This document shows, piece by piece, positions 1 through 7,117 of a stretch of DNA of 8,676 nucleotides (its first letter is position 1; every line of letters begins with the position of its first letter). Under the pieces are notes generated by a model. It was not told the origin of the DNA and ran no database searches. It was given only the letters and a program-made list of their open reading frames with translations. Position numbers and translations under genes: made by a program. The DNA lies in contig JABUUR010000463.1 in NCBI GenBank assembly GCA_021443065.1, positions 1 through 8,676 on the forward strand, read 5' to 3'. Origin of the DNA: Fibrobacter sp. Lineage in GTDB: Bacteria > Fibrobacterota > Fibrobacteria > Fibrobacterales > Fibrobacteraceae.

Positions 1-575
1 GAAGCCTACGGTCTTACGCCAATAGAACGTGACTCTCTTTCCATGCGCACCATGGCCACCTTCAGAAAGGTGCTGGACAACTCCACCAACGACGGCGACT
101 CCCTGGTGCTGGAAAACCCCGCCACCCAAGGGGAACCCCACGAAGGCTCCAGCAAGTTGCACGTGATCACCCCCTACAACCTGGTGTGGACCAGCTTCGA
201 CTGGGGCGTGATGCGTTACAACATGGGTACGGCCGTCGCCATATTCTTGATGTACGAACTGACCGGTGACGAACGCTACCTGAAAGTCGCCCTGGACAAC
301 ATGTACTTTATTCTGGGTGCAAACCCCTGGGACATTTCTTTCCTCATGGGTGCAGGCGACAAGAACCCCCAGCACCCCCATAACCGCGCTTCCAATCCCG
401 ACGGTTACAACGCCGGCGGCATGCCCTACAAGTACCGCTGCCCCGTAGGTGCATTGATGGGAGCCCGCGCACCCCACTTGACGTTGATCGAGGACTGGAG
501 CAAGTACACCTCCACGGAAACCTGCATCGACTTTACCGCACAATTCATGTTCCCGGCCCAGAGCCTCGCACAGCC
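1..575 (+). other. C-terminal part of the GH9 catalytic domain
   Basis: This region encodes the last helices of the (alpha/alpha)6 barrel. It has the family order: WGVMRYN helix, YLKVALDNMYFILGANP, the His-x-Arg substrate site (HPHNR, 373-387), a PVGAL turn, and the Glu (517-519) in TETCIDF followed by FPAQSLAQ. The equivalent family block is usually NExAIDYNA; here Thr stands at the usual Asn of the last part (IDFTAQ). Both known active-site elements of this half are present, so I expect an active enzyme, provided the upstream half is intact. Confidence 0.92.
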
Positions 576-3500
576 CCTGCCCCTGGACGTGGACGGACCG
601 CTGTTCAGCAACATTGCGGGCACCCCCATTACGGAAACTTCGGCTGTTGTCAGTTGGGATGCCAACGAAGTTGCCCTCGTCACCGTATTCTACAACACCA
701 CGCCCAATGTGACCGGTGCAAAATCAGTCCAGCAGAAAAAGGCAAGCAAGGGCGGGGCGGTGACCCTCGAAAATCTCATTCCCGGCCAGACCTACTATTT
801 CTTCTTGGAAGGTATGGACACCAAGCGCAACATGACCACCGACGACAATCATGGCCAGTGGTACAAGTTCGTCATGACAACAACCAAGACAAATATCAGC
901 GGCGTGACCATCTGCCAGGTAGACCATCGCAGTGCAAAGATCTACTGGTGGACAAGCGACCGCATGAACGGCGTGGTAAATTACTCAGCCAACTCCCGAA
1001 CCTACGACATGTCGACACCTGCCAACGGCGGAGCGGTCCTGTTCCACGAGGCGGTTCTCACCGACTTGAAGCCGGGCACCACCTACTACTTTAACGTTTC
1101 CTCCGGCACAACAACCGACGACAACGGCGGCACCGGCTACTCATTCACCACGGAAGCCTATTCCTCTTACGCAGATCTGGACATCAGCGTAAAGCCCAGT
1201 TCCTATCAGGCCGAATGTTCCGATTGGAAGAGTTGCTACCAGTTCATCGTAAGCATTTCCAACAACGATACCATTCCCTTCGAAGATTTCGAAATGCGGC
1301 TTTACCTGAACAACCCCAATTTGGCGGCAATGAGCAACATCAAGCAGAACTTTGGTGGAAACGGTGTCGTGAACGGTCCGATCAACCTGGAATTCGGCAG
1401 CGCGCAAAGCGACGGCCTGGGAGGCTACTACCTGCCCATCAAGGTGAACGGCGTGCTGGAGGTTTCCGGACAGTTGCTGTTCCAGCTTGCATTCAAGGAC
1501 TACAACCCCAATGTCAAAACAACCAACTTCGGCGAACTGGAAGGATCGTGGTCCCTGCGAGCCCATACGGCGGAAGACGACCCCGAACAGTTCAACGGCA
1601 TCGACTTGACCAAGGGACCCTACTACAGCGGCTCCGAGACATCGTTCATCGAAAAGGTCAACGGCGTAAAGGAAGTGGCCTTTGTGCGGGACCCCTATAT
1701 CGCAGTCTATTACCACGGCAAGCACATTTACGGCTATGGCCCCGACTACACGCCGGAAAAAGGCCCCCAGGTAAAGCGCACCGTGACCCTGGATTTTGAA
1801 AAGCCATTCAAGAGCCCCGAATACTCCGTTGAAAAACTGGATTACAAGACAAGTTACGAAGGTTTCAGCACCGTTTCGCCCAACGGATTCCTGGACGACC
1901 TTGAAATGAACGGAGTCAGCCAGACCTTTATCTACGACAAGGGCAACCGTACCGATTCCTACGTGTTCGCCAAGGACACCATATTGGCCTACGGAAACAA
2001 CTACATGGAATGGGTCAGCTGGCACAACCATGGGGCAAATTCCAACATCGAAAACAAGTACGACTGTGCCTGCGCCGTGGTACGTTCCAACGTGGAAATC
2101 GACACCATCACCACTCCGCTGGAACAACGATTCCTGGTTTTCAACCAGAATGAATACACGGCCTACACGGGCAAGAGAGCCGAAGTCGTCGTACAACTCC
2201 TGGACAGCACCCTGACCCTTCTGGACACGGTGAACCTGACTTTGAACATAAGCACGGAGTTGGGCAACATCACCTTCTGGAATACAGCCACGGCCACCAT
2301 TCCCGTAACAAGCATTGCCCTCGAAAAAGGGGTGGCCACGTTCTACATAAGTTCCGACGAGCCTTTGAACACCAACATGGTTGTAAGGACTACATCGAGC
2401 CAGTACGAATACGTTCCGGGCACTGCCAAACTGAACATCGAAAAGTTGCCGGACTGGCCCATCATCGACGTAGCGAAGATGGTGGACAGGGACTGCGACA
2501 ACATTCCCGACGCCATTAACATTACCCTGACAAACGAATACCTGCCCAACCAGAGTTTCAATTCCATTTCCTTTGAATACGAAGGATTCACATACGAATC
2601 CAAGAAGGTCGTCAGTCTGAACGAAAAGAACCTGCTGGTCGCCATCGACGTCCCTGCAAAGGTAAAGACCAATCCCGAGGGAAAAATCTGGCTGGTTTCC
2701 AACATCAATGGCGGGACAAAGTCTGTGGAAGACTTCTACCAGGACGGTATTTCGCCCACGCTGCTGTCGGTTTCCGTACTTGAAAGGGTTGCCGGAGCGA
2801 CAAGCGACAAGGTGTATATGCAGTTCAGCGAGCCTATTTCCGCACCGGGCACCGACTGGCCCGTTCAACTGTTCGCCAAGGACGGTTCTACGGCAGTAAA
2901 CTCCCCCACGGTGCTGTTCTCCAAGATCTATAATGACTCCCTGAATATATGGGAATTCGAAATAGGCTTTGGCAGCGGCGATGTCTCGATTGTTACCGAA
3001 GGCATGTCTGCGCAACTGATGGGCAACAGCGGTATCAAGGACAAGAACGGCAACGGTGTTTCTACACTTTGCGGACAACCCAAACTCCCCATTATGCTGA
3101 AGATTCTTCCGGTGCCCATGACCTACGCCGCCATTTCCGACAAGGACGAAGACGGTTTGGCAGAACACGTGGACATCGTCTTTGAACGTGAAGTTGACGC
3201 AAGACACGTTCCGGACAGCGTTTCCGTTATCTTCGGTTACGCGGTTCCCGAGACATTGTGGGTTGCGGGATCCCAACTTGTGCTGAACAATACCGCGGCC
3301 ACCCTGGACTTGAAAACACCCTTTAGCCTGGGCGTTACCAGCGGCACCTACAGCGGTTCGCTTAGAGGCGTTGCCGTCGAAGGCGCAGGCCTTGTGACCC
3401 AGCACCTGGGCGCAGGAGCCACCTACGAATCCAGTTCCACCCTTGCCGAAGACAAGGCCGGCCCCGTGTTCACCTCGGCCTCCATCACCACGTCCAGGTA

Positions 3501-4383
3501 CGGCGACTTGACCCTCCTGAGCATTACCATCAGCGAACCTGTGGTCGAAAAGAGCACAATCCTCCCCTACTACAACCAGAAGCAGGGCGACAAGGTGACA
3601 TCCATCGGAACAAACGAGGTAAGGACCCTGGCATTGGGCGCCAACGGACAGTTGACGGCAGGGTACGGCTCCGACAGCGACTTTGCCCCCAACGATGGAG
3701 ACTATGTCCGCATGCTGCCCCAGAGAATGGGAGCCCTCGAGGACAAGTACGGCAACATCCCGGCGACCAACGCCCCCTGGATTCCCATCACCAACAGCGG
3801 CAAGCCCAAGATCAAGTTCAAGATCGAACTTGCAAATGCGGTTTCCAATTCCGACGGAAAGATGCCCTCCGGCGTACAGAACAACAAGAACATCAGGTTC
3901 TACATTCTCAATCCCAGGACAAATTCCCTGGACCTCATCGAGAATGAAGCGGTAGTCGCAAGCGGCATCAGTCTCGCAAGCCTCCAGGGCGCCATCTGGA
4001 AAATCGACATGACGGTACCCCGCGGGGCCTCCAGCGCCGAAACTGCCGCATGGGACACCTTGAGGGTCAGTTACAATATGCCGGTTTACACCAATCTGGG
4101 CACCTACGTGAACCGCGTGGCAGGCAAGTTCAACGTGACTTCCAGCCAGTACCTGTCCAATGCGGGCAAGGTCGTATTCTACGCGGAATGGGCAAGCAAA
4201 CTGGGCACCGGCCTCCAGGCGGAAAACGGCCAGGCGGCGGCAACAGGCGCCTACATTTACAAGGCCCAACTCAAGACAACCTTCGTACCTAACAAGGACA
4301 AGGAACCAGATATCGTCAAGAAGTTCTCCGGAAAAAATTCTTGCGAAAAAACAGAAACCTTCGGCATAAAGCGGGTAAGGTAG
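1..4383 (+). CDS. Secreted multimodular GH9 cellulase (endoglucanase-type), 5' partial
   Basis: The frame is open from base 1, so the ATG at 43 is internal and the N-terminus, including the usual GH9 Asp catalytic base, lies upstream. In-window length is 1460 residues. The GH9 barrel end (about 1-575) shows WGVMRYN, LGANPWDISFLMGAG, HPHNR (373-387; the first His and the Arg of the family HHR motif are kept, the middle His is Asn) and TSTETCIDF, with the likely proton-donor Glu at 517-519. Next come two FN3-like modules (about 592-888, 889-1164), a CBM3-like module (1174-1743), an unassigned segment (1744-2100), an Ig-like module (about 2110-2450), two tandem modules with Asp-rich loops (2452-3789), and a C-terminal region ending in a basic tail. 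The protein would hydrolyse beta-1,4-glucan outside the cell or on its surface. GH9 is firm; the exact substrate and the later module names are less so. The stop lies one base before the histidine kinase start. Confidence 0.93.
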   Translation, partial: EAYGLTPIERDSLSMRTMATFRKVLDNSTNDGDSLVLENPATQGEPHEGSSKLHVITPYNLVWTSFDWGVMRYNMGTAVAIFLMYELTGDERYLKVALDNMYFILGANPWDISFLMGAGDKNPQHPHNRASNPDGYNAGGMPYKYRCPVGALMGARAPHLTLIEDWSKYTSTETCIDFTAQFMFPAQSLAQPLPLDVDGPLFSNIAGTPITETSAVVSWDANEVALVTVFYNTTPNVTGAKSVQQKKASKGGAVTLENLIPGQTYYFFLEGMDTKRNMTTDDNHGQWYKFVMTTTKTNISGVTICQVDHRSAKIYWWTSDRMNGVVNYSANSRTYDMSTPANGGAVLFHEAVLTDLKPGTTYYFNVSSGTTTDDNGGTGYSFTTEAYSSYADLDISVKPSSYQAECSDWKSCYQFIVSISNNDTIPFEDFEMRLYLNNPNLAAMSNIKQNFGGNGVVNGPINLEFGSAQSDGLGGYYLPIKVNGVLEVSGQLLFQLAFKDYNPNVKTTNFGELEGSWSLRAHTAEDDPEQFNGIDLTKGPYYSGSETSFIEKVNGVKEVAFVRDPYIAVYYHGKHIYGYGPDYTPEKGPQVKRTVTLDFEKPFKSPEYSVEKLDYKTSYEGFSTVSPNGFLDDLEMNGVSQTFIYDKGNRTDSYVFAKDTILAYGNNYMEWVSWHNHGANSNIENKYDCACAVVRSNVEIDTITTPLEQRFLVFNQNEYTAYTGKRAEVVVQLLDSTLTLLDTVNLTLNISTELGNITFWNTATATIPVTSIALEKGVATFYISSDEPLNTNMVVRTTSSQYEYVPGTAKLNIEKLPDWPIIDVAKMVDRDCDNIPDAINITLTNEYLPNQSFNSISFEYEGFTYESKKVVSLNEKNLLVAIDVPAKVKTNPEGKIWLVSNINGGTKSVEDFYQDGISPTLLSVSVLERVAGATSDKVYMQFSEPISAPGTDWPVQLFAKDGSTAVNSPTVLFSKIYNDSLNIWEFEIGFGSGDVSIVTEGMSAQLMGNSGIKDKNGNGVSTLCGQPKLPIMLKILPVPMTYAAISDKDEDGLAEHVDIVFEREVDARHVPDSVSVIFGYAVPETLWVAGSQLVLNNTAATLDLKTPFSLGVTSGTYSGSLRGVAVEGAGLVTQHLGAGATYESSSTLAEDKAGPVFTSASITTSRYGDLTLLSITISEPVVEKSTILPYYNQKQGDKVTSIGTNEVRTLALGANGQLTAGYGSDSDFAPNDGDYVRMLPQRMGALEDKYGNIPATNAPWIPITNSGKPKIKFKIELANAVSNSDGKMPSGVQNNKNIRFYILNPRTNSLDLIENEAVVASGISLASLQGAIWKIDMTVPRGASSAETAAWDTLRVSYNMPVYTNLGTYVNRVAGKFNVTSSQYLSNAGKVVFYAEWASKLGTGLQAENGQAAATGAYIYKAQLKTTFVPNKDKEPDIVKKFSGKNSCEKTETFGIKRVR
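592..1164 (+). other. Two tandem fibronectin type III-like modules
   Basis: Two roughly 95-residue beta modules follow the catalytic domain. Each has an early 'ET/RSAxVSW/IYW' strand and a late 'L..L.PGTTYYF' strand (LIPGQTYYFFLEG and LKPGTTYYFNVSS), which are standard FN3 landmarks. Each then has a T-D-D-N loop (TTDDNHG, TTDDNGG) and ends in a TT-rich strand (FVMTTTK, YSFTTEA). The shared TDDN loop suggests the second module arose by duplication of the first. They are probably spacers between catalysis and binding. Confidence 0.75.
1174..1743 (+). other. Divergent CBM3-like carbohydrate-binding module
   Basis: The segment follows the CBM3 beta-sandwich pattern by eye. It has an opening DLDISVK strand, then FIVSISNNDTIPFEDFEMRL, which matches the family 'F.v.Ntg...dls...lRYy' block. 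GYYLPIKVNGVLEVSGQLLF matches 'YleisF.gGtL.pG..v.iq'. A SWSLRA strand sits at the DYSF position, and DPYIAVYYHGKHIYGYGP matches the closing 'vtaYlnGvLVWGkEP'. It is somewhat longer than usual because of an insert before the last strand. Fold assignment is moderate; ligand binding is uncertain because I cannot place the aromatic platform residues. Confidence 0.6.
2452..3093 (+). repeat. Tandem module, copy 1 (Asp-rich loop plus Ig-like half)
   Basis: This is the first of two diverged protein-level repeats inside the cellulase. It begins with a DRDCDNIPD loop (2485-2511) that resembles calcium-binding DxDxD loops. It continues to an Ig-like half starting GISPTLLSVSV and MQFSEPI, and closes with IKDKNGNG (3034-3057) and KLPI. 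The order of landmarks matches the following copy. Calcium binding is inferred from the spacing of the acidic residues. Confidence 0.6.
3094..3789 (+). repeat. Tandem module, copy 2 (Asp-rich loop plus Ig-like half)
   Basis: The second copy repeats the landmarks in the same order. DKDEDGLAEH (3139-3168) matches DRDCDNIPD, the strand VDIVFE matches AINITL, KAGPVFTSASI and ITISEPV match GISPTLLSVSV and MQFSEPI, and LEDKYGNI matches IKDKNGNG, followed by WIPI against KLPI. It is about 18 residues longer than copy 1. The copies have diverged too far for the DNA to look repeated, so the duplication is old. Confidence 0.6.
3790..4380 (+). other. Fibrobacter-style C-terminal domain with basic tail, likely secretion or surface anchor
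   Basis: The last ~197 residues contain DTLRVSYNMPVYTNLGTYVNR, then a YAEWASK strand, a 'GQAAATGAYIYKAQLKT' strand pair like the FlgD Ig-like fold, and a Lys-rich tail ending KTETFGIKRVR. I associate this arrangement with the C-termini of many Fibrobacter secreted proteins. A role as a type IX secretion or surface-retention signal is inference; the sequence itself shows only the fold landmarks and the basic tail. Confidence 0.55.
4377..4380 (+). promoter_or_regulatory. Weak ribosome binding site for the histidine kinase, inside the cellulase 3' end
   Basis: AAGG (within GGGTAAGG) lies 4 bases before the ATG at 4385, inside the last codons of the cellulase. Spacing is short and the match partial. 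This fits translation of the kinase by ribosomes that have just finished the cellulase (stop 4381-4383). Confidence 0.5.
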
Positions 4384-4384
4384 C

Positions 4385-6724
4385 ATGGCCGAAAGCCTGT
4401 ATTCAAGTTCTCCGTACCTGCTGATTCTCACCATCGTGGGACTGGCATTGTCGTTCTATTTCACCACCTTGATGGCGAAAAGGATGACTGTACAGCAAAT
4501 TCCAAAGCCCCTCAACAAAATGATGCGTTTCAACATCATGTGGAATTTCTGTAGCCTGCTGGGAATCATCCTCTTTAGCGGAGACATTGAACCAGGCACA
4601 ACTTCTTACAACATGCGGCAAGTCCTGTTCGGCATCCAGGCCCTGATCTGGACCCGTGTGGGCATGGCATGCTACGAGATCGGCGAAACGGTGACCTTCA
4701 GCAAGTTCCCCACATTCCGAAGAATCTCCAACATCGCATCTTCGATTCTCGTGGTGGGCCTTACGGCCTTGTTCATCATAGACCCCGAATTTCTGCAGTC
4801 CTTTGACTTGTTCGATTTTCAGTTAATCCACACGAATCCCATATTCATAGCGTTCAGCGTCCTCTACATTTTCTTTTTGCTCCCTGTACTGATAGCAAAC
4901 ATCTACCAGCTGCTGCGCGGATCCATGCAGGCCATGGACCAACCCCTGGCACAAACCGGCAAGTACATGGCAGGCACTTTCGCAGCCATTATTTCCATCG
5001 CATTCATTTTCGACTTTGCCATCCCCCTGACCCTGAACATGGAAACCTGGCTCGGGCCTTTCCACTTTATGTTCTGGCACCAGTTACTGACCATATTCCT
5101 TGCGTTTCTTTGCGGTCAATACTATTCGTCTATTTCCTTCAAGAACAAAAGTTCATTGTGGTTCTTGCGCAAACTTATAAGCAAGATGGAAGACGGCATT
5201 GTCTATTATGACGACAACGGAAGAATAAATTACGCAAACCAGGGTGCGGCCAAATTGCTGGCTCTTTCAACGGAAAGCCTGATCGGAAAATCGATCCGTA
5301 GCGTGTTCCCGCCAAACCTGAACTTTTTTAGCGAAGTAGTCTACGACGACATTCAAATGGACTTGAACGGAGAACGTCACTCCTTCAAAATCCATTTCTT
5401 TAAAATAAGGCAGACGATGGTCACCACCATCAACATCGCCTATTTTGTGGACCAGTCCAAGACACTTTTGCTGCAAAAGGATTTGAGGGCCCTGAACGAA
5501 CAGTACATGGAATTTTCTCACGACATCGCCCGCTACCAAGACCGACTGAACAAGGAAGCACGCATCAAGTCCGAAAAGGAAAATGTGTTGAACACCTTGA
5601 TCAACGCTCTCCCCTTTAGGGTTTGGTACAAGAACGAACTTGGAGTTTATCAAAAGCAGAACCAGCAGGACCTGGAAAAGCAGGGTTCCGTCGAAGGTAC
5701 CAACACGCCCCCGGAAAACGTCACCGCCTACGAAAGAAACGCCCGTGAAAACGGCGAGGCGGGAGTCTACACATCCTACGTCAACAAGGACGGCGAGGAA
5801 GTTTCCCAGGACGAGGCCAACAGGCTTATAAAGAACGGCGAACTGATCCAGACTTTCGACAACATGTACATTCCCATTTTGCAGGGCAAGCCCCCCTTCA
5901 AGACCCTTTGCATCATGGTGGACATCACAAAGCAGCGACGTCTGGAACAGGAACGCAATATGCTCCGGGAACAAAAGTTCATTCACAGCCGACTGGAAGA
6001 ACTGGGCACCATGTGTGGCGCTTTCGCCCACGACTACAACAACATTCTGGGTTCCCAGATCGGCTTTTGCCAACTGGCCCAGGAAACACTTCCGGAAGGA
6101 CACCAGGCAAACATGTTCATTGCCGAGGCCCTGAAGGCCGCACAGCGGGGCAAGACCTCCCTCGAAGAACTTCTGGATGCCATTCGGGGCAACGCAAAGT
6201 CCGCCACCCCGGCCATCGTGATCTGCCCCTATATGATTATCGAGGACGTGGTTAAAAAGCTCACCCTTACCCTGCCGCCCAACATTGCTCTCAACAGTAC
6301 CGAAATGGACCACAACGTAAAAATCCGCGGCGTGGTGGCCTCGCTGGACCGCATTATCAGCAACATGGCAAACAACGCAATTTTTGCCATGAAGGAAACG
6401 GGTGGCACCCTCACCTTCCAGTTGCTCCGCGAAGACTTGGAAGAGCAGTTGATAAGCCCCTTCGCACCGCCCATTCCTCCCGGAAATTACGCAAAAATCG
6501 TAATCTCGGATACAGGCACCGGAATGGACTCCGGCACCCTGGAACGGATTTTCGCACCCTTCTTTACCACCAAAGCCCCCGGAGAAGGACTGGGTTTGGG
6601 ATTATCTTCGGCGTTACGACTGCTAAAAGAGGGCAATGCCTACTTTACAGTGCAAACAACGCTAGGCAAAGGAACTACATTTAATCTATATTGGCCTGTA
6701 GAAACAGAAAGCAAGGAGAATTAA
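4385..6724 (+). CDS. Seven-transmembrane PAS sensor histidine kinase, NtrB-like core
   Basis: This 779-residue inner-membrane kinase senses an unknown signal and should phosphorylate a response regulator. Seven hydrophobic segments (about 11-30, 48-66, 79-97, 115-133, 152-174, 194-216, 225-245) are joined by short loops, so there is no large periplasmic sensor. PAS-like 1 is near 261-350, a charged coiled-coil-like linker near 360-400, and PAS-like 2 at 402-516, ending MVDITK. The phosphoacceptor His549 sits in FAHDYNNIL. The ATPase domain has an N box with Asn660 and Asn664, a G1 box with Asp709 (DTGTGMD), an F box (FAPFFTTK, 724-730) and a G2 box (GEGLGLGLSSA, from 733). All catalytic elements are present. 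The H box resembles the FAHDFNNLL group that often pairs with NtrC-type regulators. It starts one base after the cellulase stop and its own stop overlaps the next start, so it is probably co-transcribed on both sides. The 7TM family name is not certain. Confidence 0.95.
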   Translation: MAESLYSSSPYLLILTIVGLALSFYFTTLMAKRMTVQQIPKPLNKMMRFNIMWNFCSLLGIILFSGDIEPGTTSYNMRQVLFGIQALIWTRVGMACYEIGETVTFSKFPTFRRISNIASSILVVGLTALFIIDPEFLQSFDLFDFQLIHTNPIFIAFSVLYIFFLLPVLIANIYQLLRGSMQAMDQPLAQTGKYMAGTFAAIISIAFIFDFAIPLTLNMETWLGPFHFMFWHQLLTIFLAFLCGQYYSSISFKNKSSLWFLRKLISKMEDGIVYYDDNGRINYANQGAAKLLALSTESLIGKSIRSVFPPNLNFFSEVVYDDIQMDLNGERHSFKIHFFKIRQTMVTTINIAYFVDQSKTLLLQKDLRALNEQYMEFSHDIARYQDRLNKEARIKSEKENVLNTLINALPFRVWYKNELGVYQKQNQQDLEKQGSVEGTNTPPENVTAYERNARENGEAGVYTSYVNKDGEEVSQDEANRLIKNGELIQTFDNMYIPILQGKPPFKTLCIMVDITKQRRLEQERNMLREQKFIHSRLEELGTMCGAFAHDYNNILGSQIGFCQLAQETLPEGHQANMFIAEALKAAQRGKTSLEELLDAIRGNAKSATPAIVICPYMIIEDVVKKLTLTLPPNIALNSTEMDHNVKIRGVVASLDRIISNMANNAIFAMKETGGTLTFQLLREDLEEQLISPFAPPIPPGNYAKIVISDTGTGMDSGTLERIFAPFFTTKAPGEGLGLGLSSALRLLKEGNAYFTVQTTLGKGTTFNLYWPVETESKEN
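6713..6718 (+). promoter_or_regulatory. Strong ribosome binding site that sets the response-regulator start
   Basis: AAGGAG lies 5 bases before the ATG at 6724. It decides for that start over the in-frame ATG at 6691, whose extra 11 residues would sit before the conserved receiver beginning. It is the best Shine-Dalgarno match in the cluster. Confidence 0.85.
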
Positions 6725-7098
6725 TGTCCACTATCTTGGTTATCGATGACGACGAGCAGTTCAACCTCATGTTGAAATCCGCCCTTGAAATCAAAGGATA
6801 CAACGTGGAGACCGCCAGTAATGGCCGTGACGCCAAAGCCCTCTACCAGAACAAGACGTATGATGTGATCATTACCGACATCATCATGCCCGACGTGGAT
6901 GGCTACGAAGTCATCTTGGACTTGCGCCGTTTGAACATGAGCGACCGCACCATCGCCGTGAGCGGCGGTGGCCGTACTGCCGCAGAAGACTACCTGGTCA
7001 CGGCCCAGCACTTCGATGTCGCCGCCACATTCAACAAGCCCGTAGACCTGCAGGCCCTCCGCGCCAAGGTCGATGAAATCATCAAGAGCCATTCCTAA
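6724..7098 (+). CDS. Stand-alone response regulator receiver (CheY-like)
   Basis: The 124-residue protein is a single receiver domain with no output domain. The first strand STILVIDDDEQF gives the acidic pocket (Asp8-Asp10). Asp52 in VIITDIIMPDVDG is the phosphate acceptor, Ser80 in AVSGGG is the switch residue, and Lys105-Pro106 in FNKPVD is the conserved Lys-Pro. All key residues are present, so it should be phosphorylated, most likely by the histidine kinase encoded immediately upstream, whose TAA shares its last base with this ATG. The ATG at 6724 is chosen from the strong AAGGAG and the receiver start. With no DNA-binding domain it must act by protein contact. The activator encoded 19 bases downstream is the obvious candidate partner, but nothing in the sequence proves it. 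Confidence 0.95.
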   Translation: MSTILVIDDDEQFNLMLKSALEIKGYNVETASNGRDAKALYQNKTYDVIITDIIMPDVDGYEVILDLRRLNMSDRTIAVSGGGRTAAEDYLVTAQHFDVAATFNKPVDLQALRAKVDEIIKSHS

Positions 7099-7117
7099 CA
7101 AGGTTCTTTTTTAGAAA

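Noticed and set aside
43..45. ATG at 43 as the cellulase start
   Set aside because: The frame is open upstream to base 1 and the translation there begins in the middle of the GH9 barrel, so the gene starts before the window.
1141..4434. 1097-residue open frame on the minus strand opposite the cellulase
   Set aside because: It is exactly in register with the cellulase codons and arises from the absence of TTA, CTA and TCA there. Its translation shows no domain, while the plus strand encodes recognisable modules.
4947..4962. TGGCAC followed by GGCA as a sigma-54 promoter
   Set aside because: The -12 element does not match TTGC, the site lies inside the kinase membrane-domain coding region, and other TGGCAC occurrences in the window also lack a proper -12 partner.
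5267..6313. 348-residue minus-strand open frame opposite the kinase
   Set aside because: It lies opposite conserved kinase motifs (PAS, H box) and has no recognisable domain, so it is a codon-bias shadow.
6691..6693. ATG at 6691 as the response-regulator start
   Set aside because: It adds 11 residues before the receiver's first strand, overlaps the kinase and lacks a good ribosome site. ATG 6724 has AAGGAG at the right distance.
7104..7112. T-rich run between the response regulator and the activator as a terminator
   Set aside because: No GC-rich stem precedes it, and the spacing of 19 bases argues for read-through.
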